From NCBI GenBank assembly GCA_023548195.1, contig JAJHZJ010000808.1, positions 5,980,889 to 6,044,888 of the forward strand: a DNA stretch of 64,000 bases, read 5' to 3'. The DNA is from Bettongia penicillata ogilbyi. Taxonomy: Eukaryota > Chordata > Mammalia > Diprotodontia > Potoroidae. The position numbers and the translations under genes were made by a program. Numbering within the stretch: position 1 is the first letter of the stretch; the number at the start of each line of letters is the position of its first letter. Positions 21,660-32,869 of this stretch are shown piece by piece. The notes under the pieces were generated by a model. That model did not search any database. It saw only the letters and a program-made list of their open reading frames with translations, and was not told the DNA's origin.

Positions 21660-22290
21660 ATATACTCAATCAATCAATTAACATAGATTAAATGCTTACT
21701 ATGTGCCAGCCATTGTGCCAAATGCTAGGGATAATAAGAGGCAAAAGATGGTTCCTACCCTGAAGGAGCCCGCAGTCTAATGGGGGAGACAATATGAAAA
21801 CAAATAAAAGCTATATGCGGGATACATATGAAATAATCAAAAGAATTAAGAGCGGTTGGGAAAGACTTCCTGTAAAAAATGAGACTTTTAGTTGGAACTT
21901 ATAGGAAGCCAGGGAAGTTAGTGGGTAGAGTTGAGGAGAGAGAACATTAAGACATCAGGGATATTCAGTAAAAATGTCTGGCATGGAGAAATGAAGTGTT
22001 ACTCTATCACTAGATCAAAGAGTAAATGTTGAGGAGTAAGGTATAAGAAGACTGGGTAGATAGGAGGGGCTCAATTATGAAGGGCTTTCAACGCCAAACA
22101 GAGGATTTTATATTTGATCCTGGAGGCCACAGGAGTCACTGAGTTTATTGAGCAGTGGAGGGGGTGGTGGTGTTGGCGATATGGTGGGACCTACACTTCA
22201 AGGAAAATCACTTTGGTGACTCATAAGAGGACTGGTTGGAGTTACTAGGTTGTTAGGGTGGCCAACAGGTTCTGAAAGGAATGAGAAACC
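21660..22290 (+). repeat. Old unnamed interspersed repeat, copy 3
   Basis: Best preserved 5' part of the family: 'taaatgcttactatgtgcca', 'aaggagcccgcagtctaatg', 'gggagacaatatgaaaacaa', 'gaagggctttcaacgccaaa', 'gatcctggaggccacaggag'. No open frame. Confidence 0.6.
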
Positions 22291-22599
22291 TTCAATGAGA
22301 ACTTAGATAGTCTTAGAGAATTACCTGGGAATGAGATGTGAGAGAACAGCCCATGGTCACATAGCCAGTAGGTATTGTAGGCAGGTCTTTAAACTCAAAG
22401 TTTTTATGATTCTAAGTCTGGCCCCCTAGATTCTATGACATGTCTTGAATTAAGTTCTCTCTGATTAAGGCAGGGATCACAGAGAAATTCTGTTCCTGAT
22501 CGTCATTGAGAAATTGGCCCGAATCAGCCACTTTAAGAATTACTGTTAAAGTGATGATGAAAGAACTGCCTCACCACCCACAATTTCATTAAGAACACA

Positions 22600-22845
22600 G
22601 AAGAATGACTTTGAATGACCAAGTCATTTTGACTATCAAAAATTAAAAATGAAAGTCATATGATGAAAGATGCTATCTACATCCAGAGAAAAAATTGATA
22701 AATAGAAATATATACATAGAATAATTGCACACATATACATAAACACATATATGTATATATGGGCATGTATGTACATATATTTATATATAGCTATATAATT
22801 GTGTGTATATATATACATGTCTGTATATACACATATTTGTGTATA

Positions 22846-22876
<31 letters not shown>

Positions 22877-23075
22877 CCATATATATATATATATCCATCT
22901 CGAGGGTGGGATGGGAGAAGAGAAAAGAAAGAAAAAAAAGAAATTTACCTGACATTTGTAAAAATGGTAGATTTGTAGTTTTACGTGCAATCATCTTTTT
23001 TTGTTGTACTATGTTATGGAAATGCTTATTTTGTTCCATGAATTGAAAATAAAAAATAAAATAAAATCAGTAACA
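22600..23075 (+). mobile_element. L1 3' UTR fragment with internal microsatellite and poly(A)-like end
   Basis: 'gatgctatctacatccagag', then a TA/TG/CATA-rich microsatellite (about 22690-22895), then 'gacatttgtaaaaatggtag', 'gtgcaatcatcttttttt', 'gcttattttgttccatgaat' and an A-rich AATAAA-containing tail (23045-23068). Open frames across the microsatellite are artefacts. Confidence 0.65.
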
Positions 23076-23109
23076 CAATGGATGGTTAAGAGAAAAAAAA
23101 AAACCTAGA

Positions 23110-23300
23110 GGAGAGGATACTCAGAACTGAGATCACAGACACAAAGCTGGAGAGAACCTTAGTGGTGAGATACTCCAACCCCCTCTTTTACCGAGGAGGA
23201 AACTGAGGCCCGAGAGACTAAGTAGTGGCCCAAGGTCCTAAGCCAGTCCTAAGTGATAGAAGTGGGATTCCAACCAAGGTTCTCGGATTCTAATTCGGAT
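23110..23300 (-). repeat. MIR-type SINE fragment
   Basis: 'gaggaggaaactgaggcccg', 'gtggcccaaggtcctaagcc': minus-oriented MIR core. Confidence 0.65.
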
Positions 23301-23694
23301 CTTCCTTGCATTGCCCCAGGCTGGGAACTCCTCTAAGCTAGTACTGCCTGTGGACTATCCGTACTGGTGCTTGAATGCTATCCAGGCAGCAGACTCTCAG
23401 GTTTATTTCTGTCAGGCACAGCATGTGAGGGCTTCTCATTTGCATTATTCAGTCTCTAAAACTTCGCAGTTCCAAGGTCTCAAAGGTGTGAAAGCCTTGG
23501 CTTGGTGGTGCTTTTCCTTAGGAAGCCAGAGTGGGTGTGGGGACTGAGTATAGAGCAAAGGTTGAGACTTACAGCTTGCTCCCCACTAGGCTGAAATTCC
23601 TAGGGTTTGCTACCGCAGTTAGTAAAATAATAGAACAAACATGTGGAGAGGACACATGAACTGTCAGAGGAGAATGAAATTATAAGTCGTAAGA

Positions 23695-24130
23695 GGAGAA
23701 TTAAATTAAGAGGAGTAAGCATCATGGGTTTATAAAAACAAGTCATGTCAGACAAACTTAATTGCTTTTCATGATAGCATTACAAAATTAGGGGATGGCA
23801 GGGTACAATATCCCGGGAGTCATTGCCTTCACTGGACAGGAAAGGAAGATTATTTCTGAAGCTAGTGAAGCCTTTTAAAATGGTATATATTGAAATCTTA
23901 CAAAATGAATTCAAATTGGTTTTGCAGTGAGCCTAGATGGCTGCTCTGTGACAGGCTGAGGATATGGAAGCCAGAGTGATGTTAGACTATACCATGCTAA
24001 GCTTCAAAAATGTCAGTCATTGAGTGGGTGTGACAGAAGCGTGCTTGCTTCAGACTGATTTAACCATCTTATTAATGATAGTGAAGAATGATCTCATAGT
24101 GCCTTTGGTCAAATTCATAGAAGGCTGAAG
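23695..24130 (+). mobile_element. CR1-type LINE fragment
   Basis: 'gcatcatgggtttataaaaa', 'gtcatgtcagacaaacttaa', 'ttgcttttcatgatagcatt': RT-region block of the same CR1-like family as 1590-3150. Frames are broken. Confidence 0.6.
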
Positions 24131-24189
24131 TGCACAAGGAGATACTAAAGCAGAGAACGGGAAAATAAGATACCTGTGGAATAAGACAG

Positions 24190-24345
24190 CATGCTTGAAT
24201 GGATGGAACGCTTCACCTGGAGTTCAAATCCAGTATTCTAAGCTATGTCACCTTGAGTGAGTTGCACCTAACTTCTTTGAGCCTCAGTTTCCTCACCTGT
24301 AAAAGGGGATTGATAATATGTGTAGTTTTTATTTTTAGTACCTCA
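24190..24345 (+). repeat. MIR-type SINE
   Basis: 'ctggagttcaaatccagtat', 'cctcagtttcctcacctgta'. Plus orientation. Confidence 0.75.
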
Positions 24346-24359
24346 CAGGTAAGATGTTC

Positions 24360-24820
24360 AAATCTGGAAACTTGAAACTTAGTTATTGTGATTATAATAA
24401 CATTACCTATGGAACAGAAGTAATCTCTCCTTTTGTAAAATATTTCATAGTTTGCATATATGACTTTACATGTGAACAATAAAGTTTCTCACTTGTACAG
24501 TAGAGATCTCTCCTCTCATCTCAGATTAATGTAATCAGAGGAGGGCCAAAATGTAATCGCAAAGTGTCAAAGAAGCATTATATAAAGAATTTTCCTACAA
24601 TTCCACAGCAAAGGTGTGAATAAATTCTTAGTTGACTCAAAAAGAATTATAAGATCTTGACCACTGGATGAAAGCAATTGATACTACACAGGAAGCATTA
24701 TTTGATTGGTTGAAAGAGTCATTCATGGCATTTGTACCCATCTATGAAAGGAGTAATTAACTCATAGACATACCAACTAAAGAAAGGAGAAGATGACTCA
24801 TTGGGACTATATTAAACAGT
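24360..24820. other. No clear feature
   Basis: AT-rich sequence with no family landmark that I recognise. Confidence 0.3.
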
Positions 24821-24824
24821 GTGG

Positions 24825-25040
24825 TGTACTGGAAAGAGCATTTAAATGAGAATTAAGAGAGATCAGGGGTCAAATCCTGGTTCTGGTTATTAGTTTTGTG
24901 ACCATATAGAAATCATTTAACCTCTCTGAGGATCATTTGTAAAATGGAGATGATGACAATTTCTGTAGAATCTGCTTGATGGGATCAAGATGAAGACAAA
25001 ATGAGAGGATAAGTCTGAAAGGAGCTAGTTATAATTAGAG
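24825..25040 (+). repeat. MIR-type SINE
   Basis: 'gtggtgtactggaaagagca', 'caaatcctggttctggttat', 'catttgtaaaatggagatga'. Confidence 0.75.
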
Positions 25041-25041
25041 G

Positions 25042-25298
25042 AGTTGTTCAGTCACTTTATTCATATCTGACTCGTCATGATCCCATTTGGGATTTTCTTG
25101 GCAAAGATCCTAGAGAGGTTTGTCATTTTCTTCTCCAGCTCATTTTACAGATGAGGAAAGTAAAGCAAACAGGGTTAAGTGACTTGTCCAGCATCACACA
25201 GCTACTAAGTGTCTGAGGGCAGATTTGAACTCAGGAAGAAGACTCTTTTTGACTCCAGGTTCTGCAGTCTATCCACTGCATCACCTAGCTGCCCAGAG
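25042..25298 (-). repeat. Marsupial tRNA-related SINE, full length
   Basis: Complement of the same family as 17235 and 53378: 'ttttcttggcaaagatccta', 'ccagctcattttacagatga', 'gtgacttgtccagcatcaca', and the head complement 'ctgcatcacctagctgccc'. Confidence 0.85.
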
Positions 25299-25299
25299 G

Positions 25300-25560
25300 G
25301 GCAAATTATTCAGACAAATCACTTACCTTCACCAGATATCAATTTCCTTCTCTGTAAAATCACTAGGTTGAACTATCTCAGTGGTGTTAAACTCAAATAT
25401 AAACAGACCCCCATGGCAGCATATTGATTTAGAAAATCACAAATTAATGTAACTATGTTTTATTGTGTTTTTATTTAGTTAAACATTTCCCAAATTACAT
25501 TGTTTGACCCCTCTGGGTTAGATGATCTCATAGATTTCTTCCGGTTATGAGATTCTGTAG
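25300..25560 (+). repeat. MIR split by a short repeat
   Basis: MIR core 'ttccttctctgtaaaatcac' and 'aggttgaactat' (to about 25378) resumes at 25510 with 'ctctgggttagatgatctca'. Between them is about 130 bp with 'gcagcatattgatttagaaa' and 'ccaaattacattgtttgacc', an inserted repeat I cannot name. Confidence 0.55.
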
Positions 25561-25564
25561 TTTT

Positions 25565-26570
25565 AAGTAAATAGGAAAAGTGTTATTTTATTTCTTATAT
25601 TTATTCAATTCATGGATGAGGAAGCTGAAATTTAATGAGAATGTGGAACTGGAAAGGTCATAGATGGCAAAACTACAAATGAAATTCATGTACCTTTAAT
25701 CTGAAAATAGTGTTCTTCCCTACTAACCATATTGCCTCCCAATACATTTTTTAAATAGTTTCAACAGTGATTACCTTAGCTTACACTGCCCAAAGTCCAG
25801 GCAAGTTATATTTTACCCCTCCCCAAGGAGTTTAGGAGTTTAGGGGTGTGTAGTCTCTCTTTCATTGGCTTCAACCCTAACAGATGGAGTTTCCTAATTT
25901 TAAGGGGTCCTTTATATCCCAGCTCCATTTAATCTCTTAACAGTCAGATTAGCTTTTCAAAAAAATATTTACTTCAAGGTAAAGCAAGAATAAATATACA
26001 ACCCCCCTTAACTTCCCAATACCTGGAAGTATAAACCCCTCCTGTAATTCCTCAGTCTCTGGGGAGGGGAAGTAGATTAGGTTCATAGCTTAGTTCCTAT
26101 ATAGTTTAGATTCTATATAGCACAGTTCCACCAAGTTCCAAGTCTACAGTCTCCACCCTCCCTGAATTTTCTTTCTGGCAGCAACATCTAATTTGGAATC
26201 CTCCATTCAACATCCCCATGGCTTGACTCAGGGTCTGGAGATTCTACTACTTAGACCTGAAAAAGATAAATGGAATAGCCAGATGAAGCCCCAAGCCCAT
26301 TTCTGAGAGCCACAAGGGAAAGGGTGGGAGGAGGAGAAGGTAGCCCTTCTAGTTCAGTTCATGGTGACTGTATTGTGGGTGAACAGGATCTTCACTGTTT
26401 CTGGACACCCTGGGAAAAGAGAGTAGTATCCAGCCATGCAGTCAATGGAAATAAGGTGTTGCCAGCTATATGGCAGGCGAATGCATGCTGTTTTATGCTG
26501 GAAACAGGTGACCTCCATGTTAAGTCATCTGGGCATGTGCAGCAAAGCCCCATTACATAGTCATTAAACA
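25565..26570. other. Mostly unassigned sequence
   Basis: 25800-26280 is pyrimidine-rich and could be an old LTR, but no termini or TSD are visible. 26280-26570 looks unique. The open frame 26324-26560 has no recognisable motif. Confidence 0.3.
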
Positions 26571-26574
26571 TGAA

Positions 26575-26680
26575 AGCGGGAAGGAAACCTGGAGGTCAAT
26601 TAGACTTGCCCTTTCATGTTGCAGATGAAGAAACTGAAATATAGAGGTTAAGTGACTCAACTCTAGATACAATTAAATTA
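26575..26680 (-). repeat. MIR fragment
   Basis: 'ttgcagatgaagaaactgaa' and 'gaggttaagtgactcaactc': minus-oriented MIR core. Confidence 0.6.
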
Positions 26681-26870
26681 GAAAGTAGAAATATTGGAGA
26701 AACTTCAGGGAAACAAAAATGGTTTGCTTCTTAAGGAAGTTAATTTCTGCTCACTAGAAATCTCCAAGAGAAGGATGAACTTGTTGGAGATATTGTAGGG
26801 GGGATTCCAGCACAGATGTGGCTTGGACTAGATGCCCTCTGAGGTCTCTTTAAGCTCCAGTTAAAAAAAA
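26680..26870 (+). mobile_element. CR1-type LINE 3' end
   Basis: 'agaaatctccaagagaagga', 'gggattccagcacagatgtg', 'cttggactagatgccctctg', 'aggtctctttaagctccag': typical 3' end of the CR1-like family. Confidence 0.7.
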
Positions 26871-26879
26871 ACAAAACAA

Positions 26880-28270
26880 CAAACTTTCACTATTTTCAAA
26901 GGAGAGGCAAAGCCCATATGGTCTCTGGCCAGTACCTGGGTCCCAAGCATCTTTGATTCTTGGAATTTAAGTAGGAGAGGATAGTTTTCTTTTGCTCTTT
27001 TGTTGGTGCAAGTTTGGCCTTCTGCCAATTGGCCTGAGCAGCAAGTCTACAGAAATGCATACTTATCCAGAGAAGTATTGGTGAAATGATCCATTTGGAA
27101 ATTCTGTCCAAGTTGATGCTGCCAACATGTAGTTTTTAAAAACTGTTATCTTGCAGACACTTCTCACAGTGCTAATATTTCTATTAGGATAGTACCTGGT
27201 TTTGAAAGTCAAACATTTTTGGAATATTTTGCTGCATCAATATTTCTGATTACCATTCGGCGTTAAAAGTGTGGTAGCTTCTTTTAGTAGAATGAACGTT
27301 TCTGTCTGTAATTCAAAGGGAAATGATGTCTGTTCTTCGTTCATTTATAGTTCATTTGGTTTATTTATAGCATCATAGGATTAGAAAGTAGGAAGGGACC
27401 AGAAGTGATCATCTGCTCCTTCCCCTTAGCTTTTGATGGGCTGGTCCAGATGCTTAAATGTAGGGTTGGTTATGAACACAAACCTGAAACAGGGACAAGA
27501 ATCCTGGACCAAACAATTCCTCTAGCACTATTTGGACACCATTAAGCACTCCTCCAATATTAATTAAGGCCAGGTCTAACACAATTTATTTTAACTTTTT
27601 ACACACATTACTGGCTTGCCACCAGAGGTAATGTGCAAAATCAGTCCCAACAATGAAAACAGAAACAGGGTGTTGGTAGCACAATTCCTCAGGCTATGGA
27701 GTAATAATGCAATGTGGGGCACAGTGAAGGACTTTACCATGGCTTTCTTCTGTTCTAACAAGGCCAGAGTCATTAATCCTACTCTGAACTCAACTGGAAG
27801 ATACTTAAGAAAAATGCAGTGATGTGATTTATCAGGGTTACACTGCTCTCTGGAGATATAATGAGAAAAATATTTGTAAAATGCCTTGAAAACCTTAAAA
27901 AGCTATGTAAATGCTCTCATCATCATCGTCAGTCTTAAAAGACCAGTCTGCACAGCCAAAGTCAAAGAAAGGGTAAGTAGGTGGGAGACAGGGGCCAAAT
28001 GATAGAGGACAATTTGAGATATTTGGAGACGGATCTATCTAATCTAAACTGGTTGTCTACACTGCATGATGCCTAGAGATAAATTGTTTAACCTCCTGCT
28101 TTTCTTTGCTTATATGGATGTGGCCGAGCTACTAGGCCTTTTGCTTCACAGTCACTGCTCAAACATCTGTCGGGTTTTAGTTAAAGATTTGTGGCTAGTT
28201 TTTGTGGCTCTTGAGCAATAAACTAAACAATAGAGCAAAGAAATAGCCTCATGCTCATGGTACTCAAGTT
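26880..28270. other. Mostly unassigned sequence
   Basis: Contains a short MIR-like piece at 27375-27425. The rest looks unique and AT-rich. Open frames at 27591-27822 overlap on both strands and have no motif. Confidence 0.3.
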
Positions 28271-28274
28271 ATTT

Positions 28275-28360
28275 TTCACATCATAGATCTTAAGCTGGAA
28301 GGCACAACTTCAGAGGTCATGTAGTTTAACCCCCTCATTTTACAGGACCTCCCATAGTTT
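28275..28360 (-). repeat. MIR fragment
   Basis: 'catagatcttaagctggaag' and 'aaccccctcattttacagga'. Confidence 0.6.
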
Positions 28361-28589
28361 TGGAGAGCCTGAGGTGTGCTTGAGGAAAGTTCTGTACCTC
28401 ATACAAAGTCATCCTCACCCTCTACCCATGTTTTCTTTTCCTGTCTCCTTTCTACTTTTCTCCCCTCCACCCTACAATTTGGTCATTTTAAAAAGACCAT
28501 AACAGACTTTCATTTACGATTTCAACTTCCTTTGATTATAGTAGGAAACAGTTTCAGAATCTTACAGAGAATTTTTATGGCCCCATAGT

Positions 28590-29420
28590 TCAAGTAAAGA
28601 AAAAAATTACATGATAAGTGGGCTGCAGAAACCATTGAACAAGTTTTTCACAGCTTTTGCAACCCTGATTCTCAATGCCCAGCCTAGAGATGCCTTTCTT
28701 CCTGAATCACATGGTGCATGCTTCAGTCTGAATAACATTAAAGATATTTCTCTTAGCAGGATGTGGTGGGGTTGTTTTCTTTTTTAATTTCAAATAACAC
28801 TACTCCTTGAACTGGGAACAAACAATTCACTTGCAGCCCGGCTCTGCATTTATTTGTAATTTTCACATAAATCAACTTATATGAAAATGTATTCATAATT
28901 TGAGCTTTCTCTATAGCGATAAAATGTTTCTGCTTCTCTGGTAGAAAATAGCTTATTATGCAAACAACATTGCCACTGTTACATTATGCATGGGATTTAC
29001 CTGGAGAACATCACAAAAGCTTCAGCCAAAAAAGGGGGAGGGGAGGAGAGGGGAGAGGAATGAACTCTTCAAATTGACTCCGCCATTTGCCTATGATAAT
29101 TAGCTGCAAATGAGCTAATGTCTGTACTTAAAAACTTCTTTAACATTGCCTTCGTAAAATCACGTAAATGAAAAGAGAAAAGGTTGAACTGGAGGGAGGC
29201 CATCTGAACCTGACAAATGGTGCCTTTCAGAATGTCAGGCTGGTGAAAAATGACATCCCAGGCTTTGGAAACTTAGGTCAGTGGCAGTAGGTAATTAACA
29301 ATTCACTCATTTGTACTTGTACGCTTGATATAATTTAGGCTATTATAAGTTTACATGAATTGGGCTTTAAAAAAATGTAAAGCAGTCTGATTGTGTAAGA
29401 TTGATGTTGATGACCCTAAC
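28590..29420. promoter_or_regulatory. Repeat-free block with homeodomain/POU-like motifs (candidate conserved element)
   Basis: About 830 bp with no transposon landmarks in an otherwise repeat-packed window. It carries ATGCAAA (28958-28964), TAATTAG (29097-29103), 'ctgcaaatgagctaatg' (29104-29120) and TAATTA (29292-29297), typical cores for POU and homeodomain factors. No coding potential. The enhancer call is inference from motif density and absence of repeats. AT-rich DNA produces such cores by chance. Confidence 0.3.
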
Positions 29421-29479
29421 TTGAAATGACCATATATCCTATCCTTCATATTCTGAGATGCTGCTGCTAACAGTGTTCT

Positions 29480-30605
29480 AACCTATGTATGGGAATATGA
29501 TTGCCAGGGGGTGGGGAGTGACTTCTGGTAGGGCTCATGGCTTCCATCACTAGGTCCAGGCCAGACAGTAGACAGGGTAGGATTGGACAGGTGAGAGGAA
29601 GGCTCTTGGTCCCCACCCAATAGCATTTCCCCATGTGGGCGTTGCATTGGGCCAGACATTTCATCAGGATGCCAAAATGGGGGAAAGGGAAGAGGAAGAA
29701 GACAGGGGAAAGAAGCCATCCACTCCAATGGTTTGCCTTGCCTCAGTCTTACCCAGATTTATAGGTGCTGTTGTCATTTGTAGCTGTCTTCGTGTCATGG
29801 CAGTGGGGATAAATGTTGCAAATAAGTCACCACCTCTCACACGACTGCTTACATGCCAACTTGATATTGCTGTAGCTGTTGCTTCCCAGTAGTTGATACT
29901 TTCCCTGAACAGTCTGAAGTGACTCCACAGCATGCTTTCCATGGTTCGTCTTTATTCTGATGATCTTGTCTATGATCTAGCATATATATGAAGTTTGAGT
30001 ACTAGGTCTTCTCTTCAAGTGCCAACCCATGGTAATGTTCATGGGCCAACTATACTCTATAACTTGCTTGTTGGAGATCTTGTCTTTCAGTGTAAAGATG
30101 AGTACTAAGTGGGACTGCTCAAGAATCTGGAGGTGTCATCTGGATTTCTCATGTCTCTTTGTTCAGGATGGTGGAGGGGGACTCTGAGAAGCTATGGCAC
30201 ATGCAATGGCCACACCTCAGTAAACAGTCTCAGCAGATGGGCTAACCCAGGTTGAGGGTAACTGATGGGCCTCAAACCCTTGAGTCAGGGGAATTTCTAC
30301 CCCAAGCATGAGAAGACTTCCCTCAGAAGAATGGGTAGATGAGAACAATTTGTTCCAATGGCCATGAAGACAGCTGATGCAGGCACTGTATAGTGCTCAG
30401 AGATTGGTCAGATATCAAAGATGCCCAGGTCATCCACTGCATTCTGGGACATTACCTGTTGCTTTTGACTTTTGTCCTACTACTAGACTTTGATGACTCA
30501 GGAAGAGAGAATGAGACTGAAGACTTGTGCAACTTTGTAGGTTAAGACTTCATATCATGACATCATCAGTCCTCTTCAAAAATGAAGGACACACAACAAT
30601 GTGTG
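29480..30605 (+). repeat. Long old repeat ending in the non-L1 LINE tail
   Basis: A repeat I recognise as interspersed but cannot name: 'gaagctatggcacatgcaat', 'cacctcagtaaacagtctca', 'catgagaagacttccctcag', then a tail with 'gacatcatcagtcctcttca' and 'aaaaatgaaggacacacaac' at 30555-30597. The same tail closes the decayed LINE at 38520. The overlapping open frames at 29467-29942 on both strands are artefacts. Confidence 0.45.
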
Positions 30606-30789
30606 ATTGACATTTTCTGGCTAATAAACCAGAAGAGTCCATTTACAGTTATTATTAGGGAGCTGTTCGTTCTAGGAATGGATACTTCATAGGGTCGGCT
30701 TCTGCTACTAGTGCCCTTAAACAATCCCATATTTAATTACACTATATATATTTATTTACTTTATAGTTATTCTTCCATATTTATACATC

Positions 30790-31130
30790 TTTATCCCCAC
30801 CATTAGAATCTAAGGTTCTTAGGAGTGGACACTGTACATTCATTGTATTTATATTCCTAGTGCTTGGCACATAGTAGGCACTTAATACATGTTGATTGAA
30901 TTAAATACTCTTACTGATTCTGATTTATAGGTAGTCAGTCCCAATCCCTCTTAAGTTAAATGGTTTATTTCTGTTAATTATTTCCTATTTATCCTGTATA
31001 TACCTTGTTTTTACATATTTGTAAGCTCCTTGAGGGTAGAAATTATCTATTGTTTTTCTTTATACTGTCATCACTGTGCATAGAACCTGGCCTATATTAA
31101 GTGTTTAATAAAATGTTGACCAGCTGACTG
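30790..31130 (+). repeat. Two L2 3' termini in tandem
   Basis: 30790-30905 ('ctagtgcttggcacatagta', 'cttaatacatgttgattg') and 31015-31130 ('gtaagctccttgagggtaga', 'gtgtttaataaaatgttgac') are two L2-type tails. It is unclear whether they are two insertions or a duplication. Confidence 0.65.
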
Positions 31131-31161
31131 ACTTATGTCCTGTTCTTTGTCCAGGTTTCTT

Positions 31162-31680
31162 TTAGCACAATAATACAATGAATTTCTGAGCCCAAGTGGC
31201 TATAGAGATCCTTAGTTTCACATTGGGATGGGTGATAAACCCCTCCTCCATTGCTGACCACCATGTACAGACATAGAAAATCTTTACCAGGAGCCACATG
31301 TAAACTTGGATTCTTTTCTGAATACCTAAGAGATATCTAATGAGAACAACATGGTCTCTTTCTTCATGTAGCATAAAAATGGATTTGGAAAAGCAATTAA
31401 TAGACAAATAAAAAATTATATCTAGGTCCCGATTAGTGAGACTAATGAATCCCTTGAAGTAGTTGCTTTTATTTGAATTCACAGGATTCAAAATTATAAT
31501 TATGCAAAATATGGTAATTGGTTCCAGCCCCAAGGAAATATATGGTGCAAATTCAAGTAATGTCACCACTTCACAGGGATTCATTATTCCCATTAATGAG
31601 GACCTAGCTGCAAATAACAAAAGAACTAAATAACCAATAAAAACAGCAATACAGAGGATGGTGTCATAATGCAATGTACA
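31162..31680 (-). other. Unrecognised 172-codon open frame, hydrophobic
   Basis: The longest open frame in the window outside the L1 ORF1s. It has no ATG at its start. The first codon usable in a nuclear gene is an ATG about 28 codons in (MGIMNPCEVV). The translation has hydrophobic stretches near the N-terminus (LCIAVFIGYLVLLLF) and in the middle (ISLGLEPITIFCIIIIL), then a more polar second half. I recognise no domain. No splice-site context, promoter or poly(A) signal was evident. It may be a chance frame in AT-rich DNA, a decayed processed pseudogene, or part of an unknown repeat. Confidence 0.25.
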
Positions 31681-31699
31681 TTAGGAGTCAGTCTTACAG

Positions 31700-31860
31700 C
31701 CACCTTATTTTTCATGCTAGATTGGAGGTCAAGAAATGTATTTAAATCTCAACTCTCACACTTATTTTGTATCTGTGGACAAGTCAATCAACCTCTGCTT
31801 CAATTCCCCCAGTTGTGAAAGGAGACCAATTATAATTACAGCTCCAGACGCCATTATGCT
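31700..31860 (+). repeat. MIR-type SINE
   Basis: 'tatctgtggacaagtcaatc', 'aacctctgcttcaattcccc', 'cagttgtgaaaggagacc'. Confidence 0.6.
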
Positions 31861-32114
31861 ACTCCAAAGGCTCTGTGATTCATTGATGTGGTTACTTCAT
31901 GACTTGTTGATGAGCATTCTTTTCAGGGATGCAGCTGATTCATGCCTACCCAACGTGAGACTCTCTTCTAGGTCTTCCCATAATTTTGGTACAGGGGTCC
32001 TCCCAATATGCCTTCTTACATTCTCTTACTAATACTGGGATATCGATGGAGCACACAAGCTATTTATTGATTATTCTGAGACTAGGTTTGACTTGAGCTC
32101 CTCTTTTTGTGTTT

Positions 32115-32181
32115 TGATGTAAACAGTAACTCAGATGTAAATTTCAAGTAAAGTGAGGAAGGCTAAGACAATGTACTATTA
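32115..32181 (+). repeat. 67-bp direct repeat, left copy
   Basis: Starts 'tgatgtaaacagtaactcag' and matches 33284-33350 with about 7 mismatches in 67. Not part of any SINE or LINE that I recognise. Confidence 0.8.
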
Positions 32182-32194
32182 TTGTCTGATCTGA

Positions 32195-32300
32195 CTTAAC
32201 CTTCCTAGAGCTCATGTTCTTCATCTGTAAAAGGAGAGGAGTTAGCCTTGCTCATTTCTAAAGTCTTTCCCAGCTCCAAATCTATGATCCTATATACTAA
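32195..32300 (+). repeat. MIR-type SINE fragment
   Basis: 'catgttcttcatctgtaaaa', 'tttcccagctccaaatctat'. Confidence 0.65.
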
Positions 32301-32674
32301 GCCCTGTTATGGGTGCTGGAATTACAAAGACAAAAATGAAATTAGAACTTATATTCTGTGGGGTTTGGGAATTGGGAGCAATATGGTCACAGTTATCTGA
32401 CTATAAACTATGTAAAGCAAACAAAAGTAATTTCAGGAGAGGAGGAAAAGCACTCACAACCGACGGGACCATGAATTATCACTAAACAGTATCATCTAAG
32501 AGAAAACTGTTTTTGGCTTTTGAGTAAACAGGAATTTTCTTTGGGGATGATTATTGGGGATGACCATCTATAGACATGACCATTTCCCACGATTCAGCCA
32601 GCTTAACCTCAGACCTGAAGTCACATTGATGCTAAGCTTTGTCTGTATTTTCACAATTGTTCTTCATTTTTTAG

Positions 32675-32865
32675 GTTCCTCTATTTAAATGGTGATGACA
32701 ACCCTAGGAAGTAGGTGATATTATTATCCCCATTTTACAGCTGAGGAAATTGAGACAGACAGAGGTTAATTGTCCCCAGAGTCACACAGCTAGTAAATGT
32801 CTAAGGATGGATTTGAACTCAGGTCTTCTTGACTCCAGCTCAAGTTAGCAGACTCTGGTAGCACA
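32675..32865 (-). repeat. MIR-type SINE
   Basis: 'ccccattttacagctgagga', 'cagagtcacacagctagtaa', 'gatttgaactcaggtcttct'. Confidence 0.8.
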
Positions 32866-32869
32866 CTAT

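Noticed and set aside
22636..23046. Several overlapping open frames on both strands
   Set aside because: They cross a TA/TG/CATA microsatellite inside an L1 3' UTR; the translations are low-complexity Y/I/H repeats.
29467..29942. Four overlapping frames of 65-92 codons as a host gene
   Set aside because: Present on both strands at once, no motif, inside a recurrent repeat.
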